NCBI RefSeq assembly: GCF_900156125.1
Contig: NZ_FTLX01000003.1
Span: 124,001 to 188,000, forward strand
Direction of reading: 5' to 3'
Origin: Domibacillus enclensis
GTDB lineage: Bacteria > Bacillota > Bacilli > Bacillales > Domibacillaceae
Length of the DNA stretch: 64,000 nucleotides
Numbering within the stretch: position 1 is the stretch's first letter; each line of letters begins with the position of its first letter. A program made the translations under genes and the position numbers. Positions 55,984 to 64,000 of this stretch are shown here, one piece after another. The notes beneath the pieces were generated by a model. The model was not told the origin of the DNA, ran no database searches, and saw only the letters and a program-made list of their open reading frames with translations.

Positions 55984-55995
55984 ATCTTTTATGAC

Positions 55996-57075
55996 TTATT
56001 TCCAGCCGGCTTCGTTCATCAGCTTGACGGCATCCGCATTGTATTTGCCAAGCTCAGACAGGTTCAGGTCCTGCTCTTTGAATTCACCCCATGAAGCAAG
56101 CAGTTCAGCAGGCTCTACATTTTCATTAACCGGGTATTCAAAGTTGGCTTCTGAAAATTGACCCTGTGCGTCTTCGCTCGACAAGAATTCCAGAAGGGCA
56201 ATGGCGTTTTCTTTGTTTTTCGCATGTTTTGTTACACCGGCGCCGCTTACGTTTACATGTGTTCCATTCGTTTCCTGGTTAGGGAAGAACACACCTAATT
56301 GCTCAACCACTTTCACTTCTTCCGGATCTTCCGAGTTCAGCAGCTGCCCGAAATAGTACGTGTTCATGACTGCCACATCGCCAATTCCGGCCACAACGGC
56401 TTTTGCCTGGTCACGGTCGCCTCCTTCAGGATCGCGCGCCATATTGCCTGCGATGCCCTGTGCCCATTCTTTTGCCGCATCCGCGCCGTTTAAGGAAATA
56501 AACGAGGCCACGAGGGACTGGTTGTAGACGTTATCGGAAGAACGGATCAAGACCTTTTTGTTCCATTGGTCTTCTGCCAGTGCTTCGTATGTAGACAAAT
56601 CCTCCGGCTGCACACGGTCCTTTGCATACACAATGACACGCGCACGCTTCGTTAAGCCAAACCACTCATTTTCGGTATCCCGGTAATTCTCGGCGATATT
56701 TTCATTCAGCACGTCGCTTTCAACCGGCTGAAGAAGACCTTTTTCTTTTGCCCAGTGAAGCCGCCCGGCATCTGCTGTGTAATACAGGTCTGCTTCTGTC
56801 GCTTCTCCTTCACGTGACAAGCGCTCACCAAGCTCGTCTGCTTCGCCCTTTACTACGTTTACGTCAATGCCTGTTTCTTCTGTAAATTGATCGAACAAAA
56901 CATCATCTGTTTCATAGTGGCGGCTCGTATATAAGTTTACGACACCGGCTTCTTTTGTTTCCTCGTCTGTTGTAGCGGGTGTTGTCGTTGCCGCATCTTC
57001 ATTGCCTCCGCATGCAGCAAGCAGAAGAGACATACCGATAAGGCCGGATAATAAGCCCGTTTTCTTTTTTACCAT
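55996..57075 (-). CDS. Ferric-iron ABC transporter substrate-binding lipoprotein
   Basis: 359 aa. Lipobox LAAC with C22 gives a lipid-anchored protein. The FbpA/FutA family is recognised by VNLYTSRHYETDDVLF, YYTADAGRLHWAKEKG and a pair of Tyr in NTYYFGQL that bind Fe(III) in homologues. First gene of the leftward iron transporter unit; its promoter is filled by a perfect Fur box. The insertion point between panE and bshC is not one I know in B. subtilis. Confidence 0.93.
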   Translation of the reverse strand: MVKKKTGLLSGLIGMSLLLAACGGNEDAATTTPATTDEETKEAGVVNLYTSRHYETDDVLFDQFTEETGIDVNVVKGEADELGERLSREGEATEADLYYTADAGRLHWAKEKGLLQPVESDVLNENIAENYRDTENEWFGLTKRARVIVYAKDRVQPEDLSTYEALAEDQWNKKVLIRSSDNVYNQSLVASFISLNGADAAKEWAQGIAGNMARDPEGGDRDQAKAVVAGIGDVAVMNTYYFGQLLNSEDPEEVKVVEQLGVFFPNQETNGTHVNVSGAGVTKHAKNKENAIALLEFLSSEDAQGQFSEANFEYPVNENVEPAELLASWGEFKEQDLNLSELGKYNADAVKLMNEAGWK

Positions 57076-57124
57076 GATAAAACGCTCCTTTAAATTGTGT
57101 AAGATCAGCGATGCTGTCTTCTAA

Positions 57125-57152
57125 AGTATAATGATAATCATTATCAAATCAA
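57125..57152 (-). promoter_or_regulatory. Fur-controlled promoter of the iron transporter
   Basis: On the minus strand TTGATT, a 16-bp spacer and TATACT. The spacer is occupied by TGATAATGATTATCA (57132-57146), a perfect match to the 7-1-7 Fur consensus. Fur bound here would block RNA polymerase. Confidence 0.92.
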
Positions 57153-57260
57153 CAATTTTTTAAAATAATGTTGGCTGAACAGGCACATTGTTTCCCCTTT
57201 CAATCCCGAGGGTGGTATACTCGAACAAGAAAATTTGTCCGACAGAAAGGAAGTACACGT

Positions 57261-58877
57261 ATGGAACAAGAACGCATTTCTGTTCCCGCTTTAAACCCTT
57301 TTGCGAAAGAATATATAAGCGGCTCTAAACAGACAGGCGGCTTTTTTGACTATGAGCCTTTTTCTCAGCAATCATTCCAGCAGCGTGCGGAGGAAGTAAA
57401 GAAACGAGTGTTTAAGCGGGATGAGCTGGCACAAGTCATTCGTCAGTATATGGAGCCCTATTCTATTACGCCTGAAACCGAACACTCTCTGGAAAAATTA
57501 AAGGACCCTTCATCCGTTGTGGTCATCGGCGGCCAGCAGGCAGGGCTTTTAACAGGACCTTTATATTCTATACATAAAATCATCTCGATCCTGCACGTAG
57601 CAAAGGAGCAGGAGGAAAAACTGGGCATTCCGGTTGTACCGGTTTTTTGGATTGCCGGTGAGGACCATGATCTGCTCGAGATTAACCATGTTTTCGTTGA
57701 ACAAAAAGGCAACGTGCAAAAAATAGGGTACCCTGAACGCTTTGTAAAAAAACAAGCGGCTTCTGAAACGATTTACAAGAAGGAGACGATGGAGAGCTGG
57801 GTTCAGTCAGTTTTTTCTGCCTTGCGTGAAACGCAGCACACAAATCAGCTGTTGAGCGACCTTCAGCAAGCCATCAGGAAAAGCGAAACGTTTACTGAGT
57901 TTTTTGCTTTTTTAACGAGTGCTTTTTTTGCGAAATATGGATTATTATTAATCGATGCAGCCGATCCTGCTCTTCGCCAGCTGGAGGTGCCGTTTTTCAA
58001 GCAGCTCATAACGGAAAACGAAGCACTGACGGAACGGCTGAAGCAATCCCAGAAAAAAATCGAGGAACAGGGATTTAAGCCAGCGATTGAAACAGGTGAA
58101 CATCCGGCTCATTTGTTTATTATTGAAGATGGGGAACGCCATTTACTTGAAAAAGAAAGCGGCCTGTATGTAAGTAAAAGCGGGCGCACGTATACAGAAG
58201 CAGAATTACTGCAGCTTCTTGAATCTTCCCCGGAGTCGTTTAGCAACAATGTCGTCACACGCCCGCTCATGCAGGAGTGGCTGTTTCCGACCGTGGCTTT
58301 TATCGCGGGTCCGGGTGAAATTGCGTATTGGGCCGAATTAAAAGAAGCTTTTGCTCATTTCAACATGAAAATGCCGATTGTGGTGCCGCGGGTGAATATA
58401 ACCATTATCGACCGGGATGTAGCAGGCATCCTTCAAGAGGTAAACATTTCGGCCAGCCGGGCGGTGCAGTACGGTGTTCAAGACGAGAGAAATGCTTATC
58501 TCGATTCTATTCGAGATCATCACCTGCATGACCTCGTCGCGGAAATAAAGCGGTCGCTTTTCGATGGCTATGACAGGATTGAAAAGCAGGCGTCCAGTAT
58601 CCATAACGGGCTGCTGCCGCTTGTGGAAAAAAACAAGAAATTTCATACGAGGCAGCTCGATGTGTTAATTCAAAAAAGCGATGCGGTACTGGCTCAAACG
58701 CATGAAGCGGCTATCGCTCGGTTTGACCGTGTTCAATCGGCGCTGCGGCCAGACGGATTGCAGGAAAGAGTATGGAACATTTATCCTTTCCTGAACGAGT
58801 ACGGTCCTGATTTGATTGACGAGCTGATGGGTCAGTCCTATGTCCATGATGGAAGCCATTATCTTTTATATATGTAA
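57261..58877 (+). CDS. bshC: Bacillithiol biosynthesis cysteine-adding enzyme
   Basis: 538 aa (B. subtilis 539). It adds cysteine to glucosaminyl-malate in the last step of bacillithiol synthesis. VIGGQQAGLLTGPLYSIHK, FWIAGEDHDLLEINH and FPTVAFIAGPGEIAYWAEL are BshC hallmarks; a long coiled coil lies at about 455-510. ATG 57261 follows AAAGGAAG by about 8 nt; the longer frame has no ribosome site. It lies upstream of mraZ as in other Bacilli. Confidence 0.96.
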   Translation: MEQERISVPALNPFAKEYISGSKQTGGFFDYEPFSQQSFQQRAEEVKKRVFKRDELAQVIRQYMEPYSITPETEHSLEKLKDPSSVVVIGGQQAGLLTGPLYSIHKIISILHVAKEQEEKLGIPVVPVFWIAGEDHDLLEINHVFVEQKGNVQKIGYPERFVKKQAASETIYKKETMESWVQSVFSALRETQHTNQLLSDLQQAIRKSETFTEFFAFLTSAFFAKYGLLLIDAADPALRQLEVPFFKQLITENEALTERLKQSQKKIEEQGFKPAIETGEHPAHLFIIEDGERHLLEKESGLYVSKSGRTYTEAELLQLLESSPESFSNNVVTRPLMQEWLFPTVAFIAGPGEIAYWAELKEAFAHFNMKMPIVVPRVNITIIDRDVAGILQEVNISASRAVQYGVQDERNAYLDSIRDHHLHDLVAEIKRSLFDGYDRIEKQASSIHNGLLPLVEKNKKFHTRQLDVLIQKSDAVLAQTHEAAIARFDRVQSALRPDGLQERVWNIYPFLNEYGPDLIDELMGQSYVHDGSHYLLYM

Positions 58878-58881
58878 ATGA

Positions 58882-58909
58882 AAAGTCTGCCTTTTGGGCA
58901 GGCTTTTTG
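58882..58909 (+). terminator. Terminator of bshC
   Basis: AAAGTCTGCC-TTTTG-GGCAGGCTTT (one wobble) followed by TT. Confidence 0.85.
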
Positions 58910-58940
58910 TACGTAAAAAAGGGAAAAATGACGCATAATG

Positions 58941-58991
58941 AAATTGGTGGTGCAAAGTGGGGGGATGTGGTAAAGTTAGTGTAGAAAGTGG
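58941..58991 (+). promoter_or_regulatory. Repeated AAAGTGG words before mraZ
   Basis: AAATTGG (58941), AAAGTGG (58954), AAAGTTA (58972) and AAAGTGG (58985) are spaced 13, 18 and 13 bp. MraZ proteins bind repeats of this kind upstream of their own gene. No clear -35/-10 pair is visible. Confidence 0.5.
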
Positions 58992-59001
58992 GGTCGGCAC
59001 A

Positions 59002-59433
59002 ATGTTCATGGGTGAATACCGTCATTCAATCGATGAAAAAGGAAGATTGATTATTCCTGCGAAGTTTCGCGGAGAATCAAATAAGACATTCATCGTGACG
59101 CGCGGTCTTGACCAATGCTTGTTTGTGTACGGCCAGGAAGAATGGGAAAAGCTTGAGGAAAAGCTTGCTGCTTTGCCGCTGACGAAAAAGGATGCGCGTG
59201 CCTTTACCCGCTTTTTTTTCTCAGGTGCTAATGACTGCAGGCTGGACCGGCAGGGGCGAATCAACATCCCTGAACCGCTCATCCGCTATGCGTCTCTTCA
59301 AAAAGAATGTGTGGTTGTAGGGGTGTCGAACCGAATGGAGATTTGGGATGCAGAAGTTTGGGACGATTATTTAGACACCTCGTCCGATTCATTCGGGGAC
59401 ATTGCAGAAAGCTTAACCGATTTTGATTTATAA
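59002..59433 (+). CDS. mraZ: Transcriptional regulator MraZ
   Basis: 143 aa. Two AbrB-like/MraZ domains: [23 protein letters not shown] and [16 protein letters not shown] hold the DxK/QGR motifs. It controls the division and cell wall cluster, usually as a repressor of its own operon. ATG 59002 matches the MFMGEY start of B. subtilis; GGGG lies 8 nt upstream. First gene of mraZ-rsmH-ftsL-pbpB. Confidence 0.95.
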   Translation: MFMGEYRHSIDEKGRLIIPAKFRGESNKTFIVTRGLDQCLFVYGQEEWEKLEEKLAALPLTKKDARAFTRFFFSGANDCRLDRQGRINIPEPLIRYASLQKECVVVGVSNRMEIWDAEVWDDYLDTSSDSFGDIAESLTDFDL

Positions 59434-59455
59434 AGCTGATTGGACTGATAAGATA

Positions 59456-60403
59456 ATGGAATTTAATCATACGACTGTTTTACTGCGTGAAACGGTCGAC
59501 GGGCTGAACATCCGCCCTGATGGCATTTATGTAGATTGTACGCTCGGTGGAGCAGGGCATAGCGAATATTTGCTTTCCCAGCTTGGCCCGGAAGGGAAAT
59601 TGTATGCGTTTGATCAGGATGAAACAGCGATCGAACATGCCAAAAAACGGCTGGCTCCGTTTGCCGATCGCGTTGAATTTATAAAAAGCAACTTTGAACA
59701 TGTAAAAGAAAAACTCCATGAAAAAGGCATAACGGGTGTTGATGGCATTTTGTATGATCTGGGTGTTTCATCGCCGCAGCTTGATACGCCGGAAAGAGGG
59801 TTCAGCTACCATCATGATGCACCGCTTGACATGCGTATGGACAAAAGCGCTGCTCTTTCTGCTTATGAAGTAGTGAATGAATGGCCGTTCGAACAGCTTG
59901 TCCGCATTTTTTTCAGGTACGGAGAAGAGAAATTTTCAAAGCAAATTGCCCGGAAAATCGAAGCAGCACGCGACATTCAGCCAATTGAAACAACCGCTCA
60001 ATTAACAGAGTTAATTAAAGAAGGCATACCAGCGCCTGCCAGAAGAAAAGGCGGCCATCCGGCAAAACGGGTATTCCAAGCCATTCGGATTGCTGTCAAT
60101 GATGAACTGGGTGTTTTCGAGCGGTCCCTTCATGATGCCATCGACTTATTAAACATCAATGGCCGAATCAGTGTCATCACCTTTCACTCGCTGGAGGACC
60201 GGATTTGTAAAAGCGTTTTTAAGGAAGCGTCCACAGGTCCAGAGCTGCCGCCGGGACTGCCCATCATACCGGAGGAATTTGAGCCGGTACTGAAGCTCAT
60301 TACCCGCAAGCCGATCCTGCCGTCAGAGCAGGAGCTAGAGGAAAACAATCGCGCTCGCTCAGCAAAGCTTCGAATTGCTGAAAAAAGAAAAGAAACCGTT
60401 TAG
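59456..60403 (+). CDS. rsmH: 16S rRNA (cytosine(1402)-N4)-methyltransferase
   Basis: 315 aa. SAM-binding [16 protein letters not shown] and the family features [28 protein letters not shown] and TFHSLEDRI are present. ATG 59456 gives the standard [10 protein letters not shown] start. No good ribosome site is visible, so translation may be coupled to mraZ, 22 bp upstream. Confidence 0.96.
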   Translation: MEFNHTTVLLRETVDGLNIRPDGIYVDCTLGGAGHSEYLLSQLGPEGKLYAFDQDETAIEHAKKRLAPFADRVEFIKSNFEHVKEKLHEKGITGVDGILYDLGVSSPQLDTPERGFSYHHDAPLDMRMDKSAALSAYEVVNEWPFEQLVRIFFRYGEEKFSKQIARKIEAARDIQPIETTAQLTELIKEGIPAPARRKGGHPAKRVFQAIRIAVNDELGVFERSLHDAIDLLNINGRISVITFHSLEDRICKSVFKEASTGPELPPGLPIIPEEFEPVLKLITRKPILPSEQELEENNRARSAKLRIAEKRKETV

Positions 60404-60415
60404 GGGGGAATAATA

Positions 60416-60766
60416 ATGAACAATACAGCGAAACAGCCAATTGTTGAGCAGCCGAAAAAGGCCTCCATTAAACAGAAAAAAGTAAGCAGGTCCTTTTTTA
60501 CGCCCGGTGAAAAAATCCTGTTTCTCGTTTTTGTGTTGACCGTTTGCTTTATGTGCGCCAAGCTCATTTCTACACAAGCGGCTATTTACGAAACAAATAA
60601 AGAGATTCAAATCGTTGAACGCCAAATTCAAGATCAGGAACGGGTTAATAAAGATCTGGATATTCAAATCAGCGAAGAAAGCACGTACGAAAAAATTCAG
60701 GAGCGCGCCAAAGCGATGGGGCTGGATTTAACAGATAAAAATATTAAGGTTGTTGAGCCGAAATGA
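60416..60766 (+). CDS. ftsL: Cell division protein FtsL
   Basis: 116 aa bitopic protein: cytoplasmic basic N-terminus, one helix (ILFLVFVLTVCFMCAKLIS), and an outer coiled coil (about 60-100) ending ERAKAMGLDLTDKNIKVVE. Its position and topology identify it, as sequence is weakly conserved. GGGGGG precedes the ATG by 7-8 nt. Overlaps pbpB by 4 bp. Confidence 0.92.
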   Translation: MNNTAKQPIVEQPKKASIKQKKVSRSFFTPGEKILFLVFVLTVCFMCAKLISTQAAIYETNKEIQIVERQIQDQERVNKDLDIQISEESTYEKIQERAKAMGLDLTDKNIKVVEPK

Positions 60767-62982
60767 TAGAGAATAGAAACAATCGAAAAATAGGAGCTGC
60801 GATCCTGTACACCGGGTTCGCCCTCCTCTTTTTTATCTTATTTTTCCGTGTTGTGTATATTCAGGCGACGGGTACGGCGGACGGACACGAATTAAAAAAT
60901 GAAGCGCTGGCAAAATATATGCGGACGGGTGTGCTGGAAGCGAGCAGAGGTACGATTTACGATACGAACGGCGAGGTAATTGCCGAGGATACGACATCGT
61001 TTACGATCGCAGCGATTTTAGATGATTCGGTTACCACAAACCCGGAAGAGCCGAAGCATGTGGTGGATTATGAAAAAACCGCAAGCGTGCTCGCGAAATA
61101 TATCGAAATGGATGAAGCAGAGATTTTAGAGCGTCTGAAAAAGGACGGCGACCCGTTTCAGGTGGAATTCGGAAGTGCAGGCCGCGGGTTATCGAACAGC
61201 GTGAAAAGCAAGCTCGAAGAAGAAAATCTGCCGGGTATCACCTTTATCAGGCAAGCAAAGCGTTTTTATCCAAATGGGACGTTTGCTTCTCATTTAATCG
61301 GCTTTGCGCAGCGGATTGAAAAAGAAGATGAAGAAGGAAATATAACGTATGAAATGCAAGGGCAGATGGGCATTGAAAAGTCGTATGAAAAGTACTTAAA
61401 AGGTGTCGATGGGAAAATCAAATACACGAGTGACCTGTGGGGCTATCTTCTTCCTGAAAAAGAAGAAATGGTGTTAGAGCCTGAAGACGGGGATCATATG
61501 TATTTAACGATTGATTCGAAAATCCAGACATTTGTTGAAGATGCGCTAAGTGAGGTTGAAGCACAGTATGAGCCTGAAAAAGCATTCGCCATTGTAGCAG
61601 AAGCGAAAACCGGCAAAATCCTGGCGATGAGCCAGCGGCCGACCTTCCATCCGGGCACGAGAGAAGGCTTGGATACAAACTGGATGAATGACCTTGTCGA
61701 ATACTCGTATGAGCCAGGCTCGACAATGAAAATTTTCACACTGGCAGCCGCGATTGAAGAAGGAACGTTTAACGCGGATGCAACTTATCAGTCAGGACGA
61801 TACAAAATCGGTTCTGCAAGCGTTGGCGATCATAACAGCGGTGCAGGCTGGGGAGAAATTACGTACGCGGAAGGCATTCAGCGTTCATCGAATGTCGCAA
61901 TTGCGAATATGCTCCAGCAAATGACACCGGGTGTATTTCGCCAGTATCTCGAAGATTTTCATTTTGGTGAAAAAACGGGGATTGAGCTGCCGAGTGAAGC
62001 ATCAGGCAGCATTGTATACAATTATCCGATTGAACAAATTACAACAGCTTTTGGACAGGGAACGACGGTGAATGCACTGCAAATTCTCCAGGCATCCACA
62101 GCCATTGCCAACGGCGGTAAAATGATGAAGCCATATATCATCGACAAAATTGTGGATGACACGACTGGTGAAACGATTGTGAATACAGAACCGGATGTGG
62201 TCGGAGAGCCGATTTCAGAAGAAACAGCAAAGGAAACACTTGACGTTCTCGAAAGTGTTGTAACAGCTGAACACGGAACAGGAAAGCCCTATCATATTGA
62301 AGGGTATGATGTGGCCGGAAAAACAGGTACTGCGCAAATTATCGGCGAGGACGGCAGCTATTTAACCGGAGCAAATAATTACTTGTTTTCGTTCATCGGC
62401 ATGGCACCAAAGGACGATCCGGAGCTGATTGTGTATGTTGGTGTGTCACAGCCGAATTTAGAGAATGAATCCGGGTCGGCACCGGTGTCGAAAATTTTCA
62501 ATCCAGTCATGCGGAACAGCCTGCAATATTTAAATGTCCGTCCGGATGAAAACATTACATCGGATACAGTAAAGCTGGCAGATTTTGAAGGTGAAAAAAC
62601 TTACAAAGCACGTGAAGCGTATGAAAAAGCCGGTCTGGATCCGGTCATTATCGGAACAGGGAATGAAATTATAAAGCAGGTTCCGGAAGCAGATGGCAGA
62701 TTGCTGCAAGGCGAAAAAGCGGTGTTGCTGACGTCGGAAAACTGGACGATGCCTGACGTAACCGGCTGGGCGATGCGTGATGTCATGAAGGTTGCCCAGG
62801 CAGCCGGATTAAAAATCAGCTACTCCGGAACTGGCTACGTCACAACACAAAACATAAAACCCGATCAGCCGATCGAAGAAGGACAAAAGCTGATCATTGA
62901 GCTTGAACAGCCCGGCAGTGCCGAAGAAGCAAACAAAAATGCTGACGCTGAGTCCGACCAGCTGAAAAGTGATGAAGAGTAG
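60763..62982 (+). CDS. pbpB: Penicillin-binding protein 2B, septal transpeptidase
   Basis: 739 aa class B PBP. Membrane anchor at about 10-30, dimerisation domain (RGTIYDTNG), transpeptidase domain with S320-TMK, S375-SN and K520-TG, and two C-terminal PASTA domains (about 605-720). It cross-links septal peptidoglycan with FtsW. The acidic tail ends about 25 residues after the last PASTA repeat. A 614-bp gap separates it from spoVD. Confidence 0.95.
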   Translation: MIENRNNRKIGAAILYTGFALLFFILFFRVVYIQATGTADGHELKNEALAKYMRTGVLEASRGTIYDTNGEVIAEDTTSFTIAAILDDSVTTNPEEPKHVVDYEKTASVLAKYIEMDEAEILERLKKDGDPFQVEFGSAGRGLSNSVKSKLEEENLPGITFIRQAKRFYPNGTFASHLIGFAQRIEKEDEEGNITYEMQGQMGIEKSYEKYLKGVDGKIKYTSDLWGYLLPEKEEMVLEPEDGDHMYLTIDSKIQTFVEDALSEVEAQYEPEKAFAIVAEAKTGKILAMSQRPTFHPGTREGLDTNWMNDLVEYSYEPGSTMKIFTLAAAIEEGTFNADATYQSGRYKIGSASVGDHNSGAGWGEITYAEGIQRSSNVAIANMLQQMTPGVFRQYLEDFHFGEKTGIELPSEASGSIVYNYPIEQITTAFGQGTTVNALQILQASTAIANGGKMMKPYIIDKIVDDTTGETIVNTEPDVVGEPISEETAKETLDVLESVVTAEHGTGKPYHIEGYDVAGKTGTAQIIGEDGSYLTGANNYLFSFIGMAPKDDPELIVYVGVSQPNLENESGSAPVSKIFNPVMRNSLQYLNVRPDENITSDTVKLADFEGEKTYKAREAYEKAGLDPVIIGTGNEIIKQVPEADGRLLQGEKAVLLTSENWTMPDVTGWAMRDVMKVAQAAGLKISYSGTGYVTTQNIKPDQPIEEGQKLIIELEQPGSAEEANKNADAESDQLKSDEE

Positions 62983-62997
62983 AGCTGGAAAGAGCCT

Positions 62998-63053
62998 GGC
63001 ACAAAAGGTTCTGCATAGAAGAAAAAGCCGAATGATCACTGTATCGTTCGGCT
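62998..63053. repeat. Copy B of a terminator-bearing repeat
   Basis: Shares with 55931-55983 the sequence CACAAAAGG, GAAGAAAAAGCCGAA and ATCGTTCGGCT in the same order and spacing, with a few differences. Here it follows pbpB. Confidence 0.6.
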
Positions 63054-63058
63054 TTCTT
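63026..63058 (+). terminator. Terminator of the mraZ-pbpB operon
   Basis: AGCCGAATGAT / ATCGTTCGGCT with a 6-nt loop and one wobble, then TTCTT. Confidence 0.75.
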
Positions 63059-63091
63059 ACGAGCATTTCATGATCAAAAATTGTTTAGTGA

Positions 63092-63545
63092 CTGCGCTTG
63101 CGCCAGCATAGAGAGGGTGGCTTCTGCAGGACTCCGCGTTCGGAGGGGCGGGCGGTGAGCTAATTTTTGTCGCTAAGCTCCAAAAGTGGATCTCACCTGC
63201 CCCGCTGATCCCTCCCGAGTCTCCGCCCTGGGCGCAGGGAGGCCGGCGGAGACTTCCATGTGACGAGCGGACAGGCTGAAACAGCCATGCACTTTAGGCT
63301 GGTTCAGCGTTCGCCACATAGAAAAGCGGAGCCGGCAGCCCGGAGCCCCTGTGTGTGCTTTTCCAAGAAAAAAGAAGAATAAAAGCTTTAAACTGCTAGA
63401 ACATTCGGATTTAGGGGGCCAATCACATTGTTATCTCCCAGCCTATTCCATGCTGTTAAAAAAAGAATGTGTCAATGAAAAGCAGGTGACATTTTCTTTT
63501 TTTCAAAGCTGTGCTTGCGCGAACATAGTTTGGGCGGCTTTTTGT
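63092..63545. repeat. Imperfect direct repeat bracketing the pbpB-spoVD gap
   Basis: CTGCGCTTGCGCCAGCATAG (63092-63111) and CTGTGCTTGCGCGAACATAG (63509-63528) agree at 17 of 20 positions, and similarity continues into GGG[T/C]GGCTT. The copies are 417 bp apart in direct orientation. Confidence 0.6.
63132..63319 (+). other. Structured G+C-rich non-coding element
   Basis: Hairpins seen by eye: CTCCG-CGTT-CGGAG (63132-63145); GGTGAG (63154-63159) with CTCACC (63192-63197); AGTCTCCGCC (63218-63227) with GGCGGAGACT (63245-63254), holding an inner CCCTG-GGCG-CAGGG; and ATGTGACGAGCG (63258-63269) with CGTTCGCCACAT (63308-63319), 11 of 12 pairs, holding GGCTG-AAA-CAGCC. No convincing reading frame covers it. 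The remaining gap (63320-63596) shows only a ribosome site for spoVD and an A+T-rich stretch. Confidence 0.6.
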
Positions 63546-63596
63546 CAATTTCATCCGTTATTCCGCATATGCTCAAAAGGAGAAGGGGTGTGAGCC

Positions 63597-64000
63597 ATGC
63601 GGGTTCGGATGTTTTGGGTTCTTGTTTTTTCTTTTGTTGCTTTCTCCATTTTGACGATACGAACGGGGTATATTCAGCTGTGGAACGGTGCGGAGCTGAC
63701 GAAAAAGGCGGAGGAGCTCTGGGGCCGCAGTATTCCAGCCGAGCCTGAGCGCGGGTTGATTGTAGACAGAAACGGCGAGGTGCTGGCTGGAAACAAACAT
63801 GCACCAACTGTGTATGTCATTCCATCCCAGATTGACGATCCGGAGCAAACAGCCAAAACGCTTGCAGCCGTTCTGGGTGAAAAAGAATCGCTCCTGTACG
63901 AGCGGATGACGAAGCGTTCATCGATTGAAAGACTGTCCTCAAAAGGCAGGCATTTATCGACGGACAAAGCCCGTGAAGTCGCGGAGCTTCAATTAAAAGG
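63597..64000 (+). CDS. spoVD: Sporulation-specific penicillin-binding protein SpoVD, N-terminal part
   Basis: The first 134 codons; the gene runs off the right edge. Membrane anchor (FWVLVFSFVAFSILTI), then the class B PBP dimerisation region PAEPERGLIVDRNGEVLAGN and RSSIERLSSKGRH. Compared with PBP2B the sequence follows B. subtilis SpoVD, which builds spore cortex peptidoglycan. AAAAGGAGAAGGGG precedes ATG 63597. The catalytic domain is not visible. Confidence 0.9.
   Translation, partial: MRVRMFWVLVFSFVAFSILTIRTGYIQLWNGAELTKKAEELWGRSIPAEPERGLIVDRNGEVLAGNKHAPTVYVIPSQIDDPEQTAKTLAAVLGEKESLLYERMTKRSSIERLSSKGRHLSTDKAREVAELQLK

Noticed and set aside
63092-63545. CRISPR array
   Set aside because: Only two imperfect copies 417 bp apart; no regular spacers and no cas gene in the window.
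63544-63575. SigE-like promoter for spoVD (TCAATTT, 14-bp spacer, CATATGCT)
   Set aside because: Transcription would start at or after the spoVD ribosome site, and the match to the SigE consensus is poor.
63351-63593. 80-codon open frame just before spoVD
   Set aside because: Residue composition is unlike a protein (Cys- and Lys-rich tails), no ribosome site, and it ends inside the spoVD ribosome site region.

Overview
This window comes from an endospore-forming Firmicute of the family Bacillaceae. From pos. 1478 onward its gene order follows the Bacillus subtilis ykuI to spoVD segment closely: ykuI/ykuJ/darB/ccpC/dapHL/ykuUV, ktrC-rnjA-rpoY-def, pdhABCD-SR1-speA, yktAB-suhB, the yla genes with typA and ftsW, pycA-ctaABCDEFG, the ylb genes, bshC, then mraZ-rsmH-ftsL-pbpB-spoVD. 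Genes are tightly packed on both strands. Strong Shine-Dalgarno sites, TTG and GTG starts and U-tailed hairpins are frequent, as is typical of Bacilli. I see no rRNA, tRNA, CRISPR array, transposase or prophage gene.

Layout. 1-1.4 kb holds the end of a trehalose operon (treA, treR). 1.5-8.2 kb holds signalling and redox genes: a degenerate EAL protein, the c-di-AMP receptor DarB, CcpC, lysine/DAP synthesis, and a peroxiredoxin/thioredoxin-like pair. 8.2-11.4 kb has cytochrome bd oxidase behind a Rex-like operator, then KtrC. 11.4-15.0 kb runs leftward: a C39-like protein, RNase J1, RpoY, an unreported 23-aa basic peptide and peptide deformylase. 15.4-22.1 kb has pyruvate dehydrogenase, then an SR1/SR1P small-RNA locus with two perfect CcpN-type boxes, then the speA-type decarboxylase.

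22-31 kb contains small conserved yla/ykt genes, suhB, typA, an HD-GYP protein, ylaN and ftsW. 31-42.5 kb is pyruvate carboxylase and the complete caa3 oxidase set (heme A synthesis, subunits, assembly). 42.6-53.5 kb holds ylb genes, rsmD-coaD, ylbJ, ylbL, tmcAL, ylbN-rpmF and panE. 53.5-57.1 kb is a leftward ferric-iron ABC transporter with two Fur-type boxes, sitting between panE and bshC. 57.2-64 kb is bshC and the start of the division and cell wall cluster.

Functional links. Carbon flow around pyruvate (PDH, pyruvate carboxylase, SR1/CcpN, CcpC), respiration (bd and caa3 oxidases) and iron/redox control (Fur, PerR and Rex-like sites, YlaN, bacillithiol) dominate. DarB, KtrC and PycA are all known c-di-AMP-linked proteins. 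The least ordinary DNA is the 614-bp gap between pbpB and spoVD: G+C-rich, full of nested inverted repeats and bracketed by an imperfect direct repeat. Other points worth checking are the CcpN/SR1 locus, the inverted GCGCAATT cluster after ktrC, the 23-aa peptide gene, and an apparent CTG start for ylbC.
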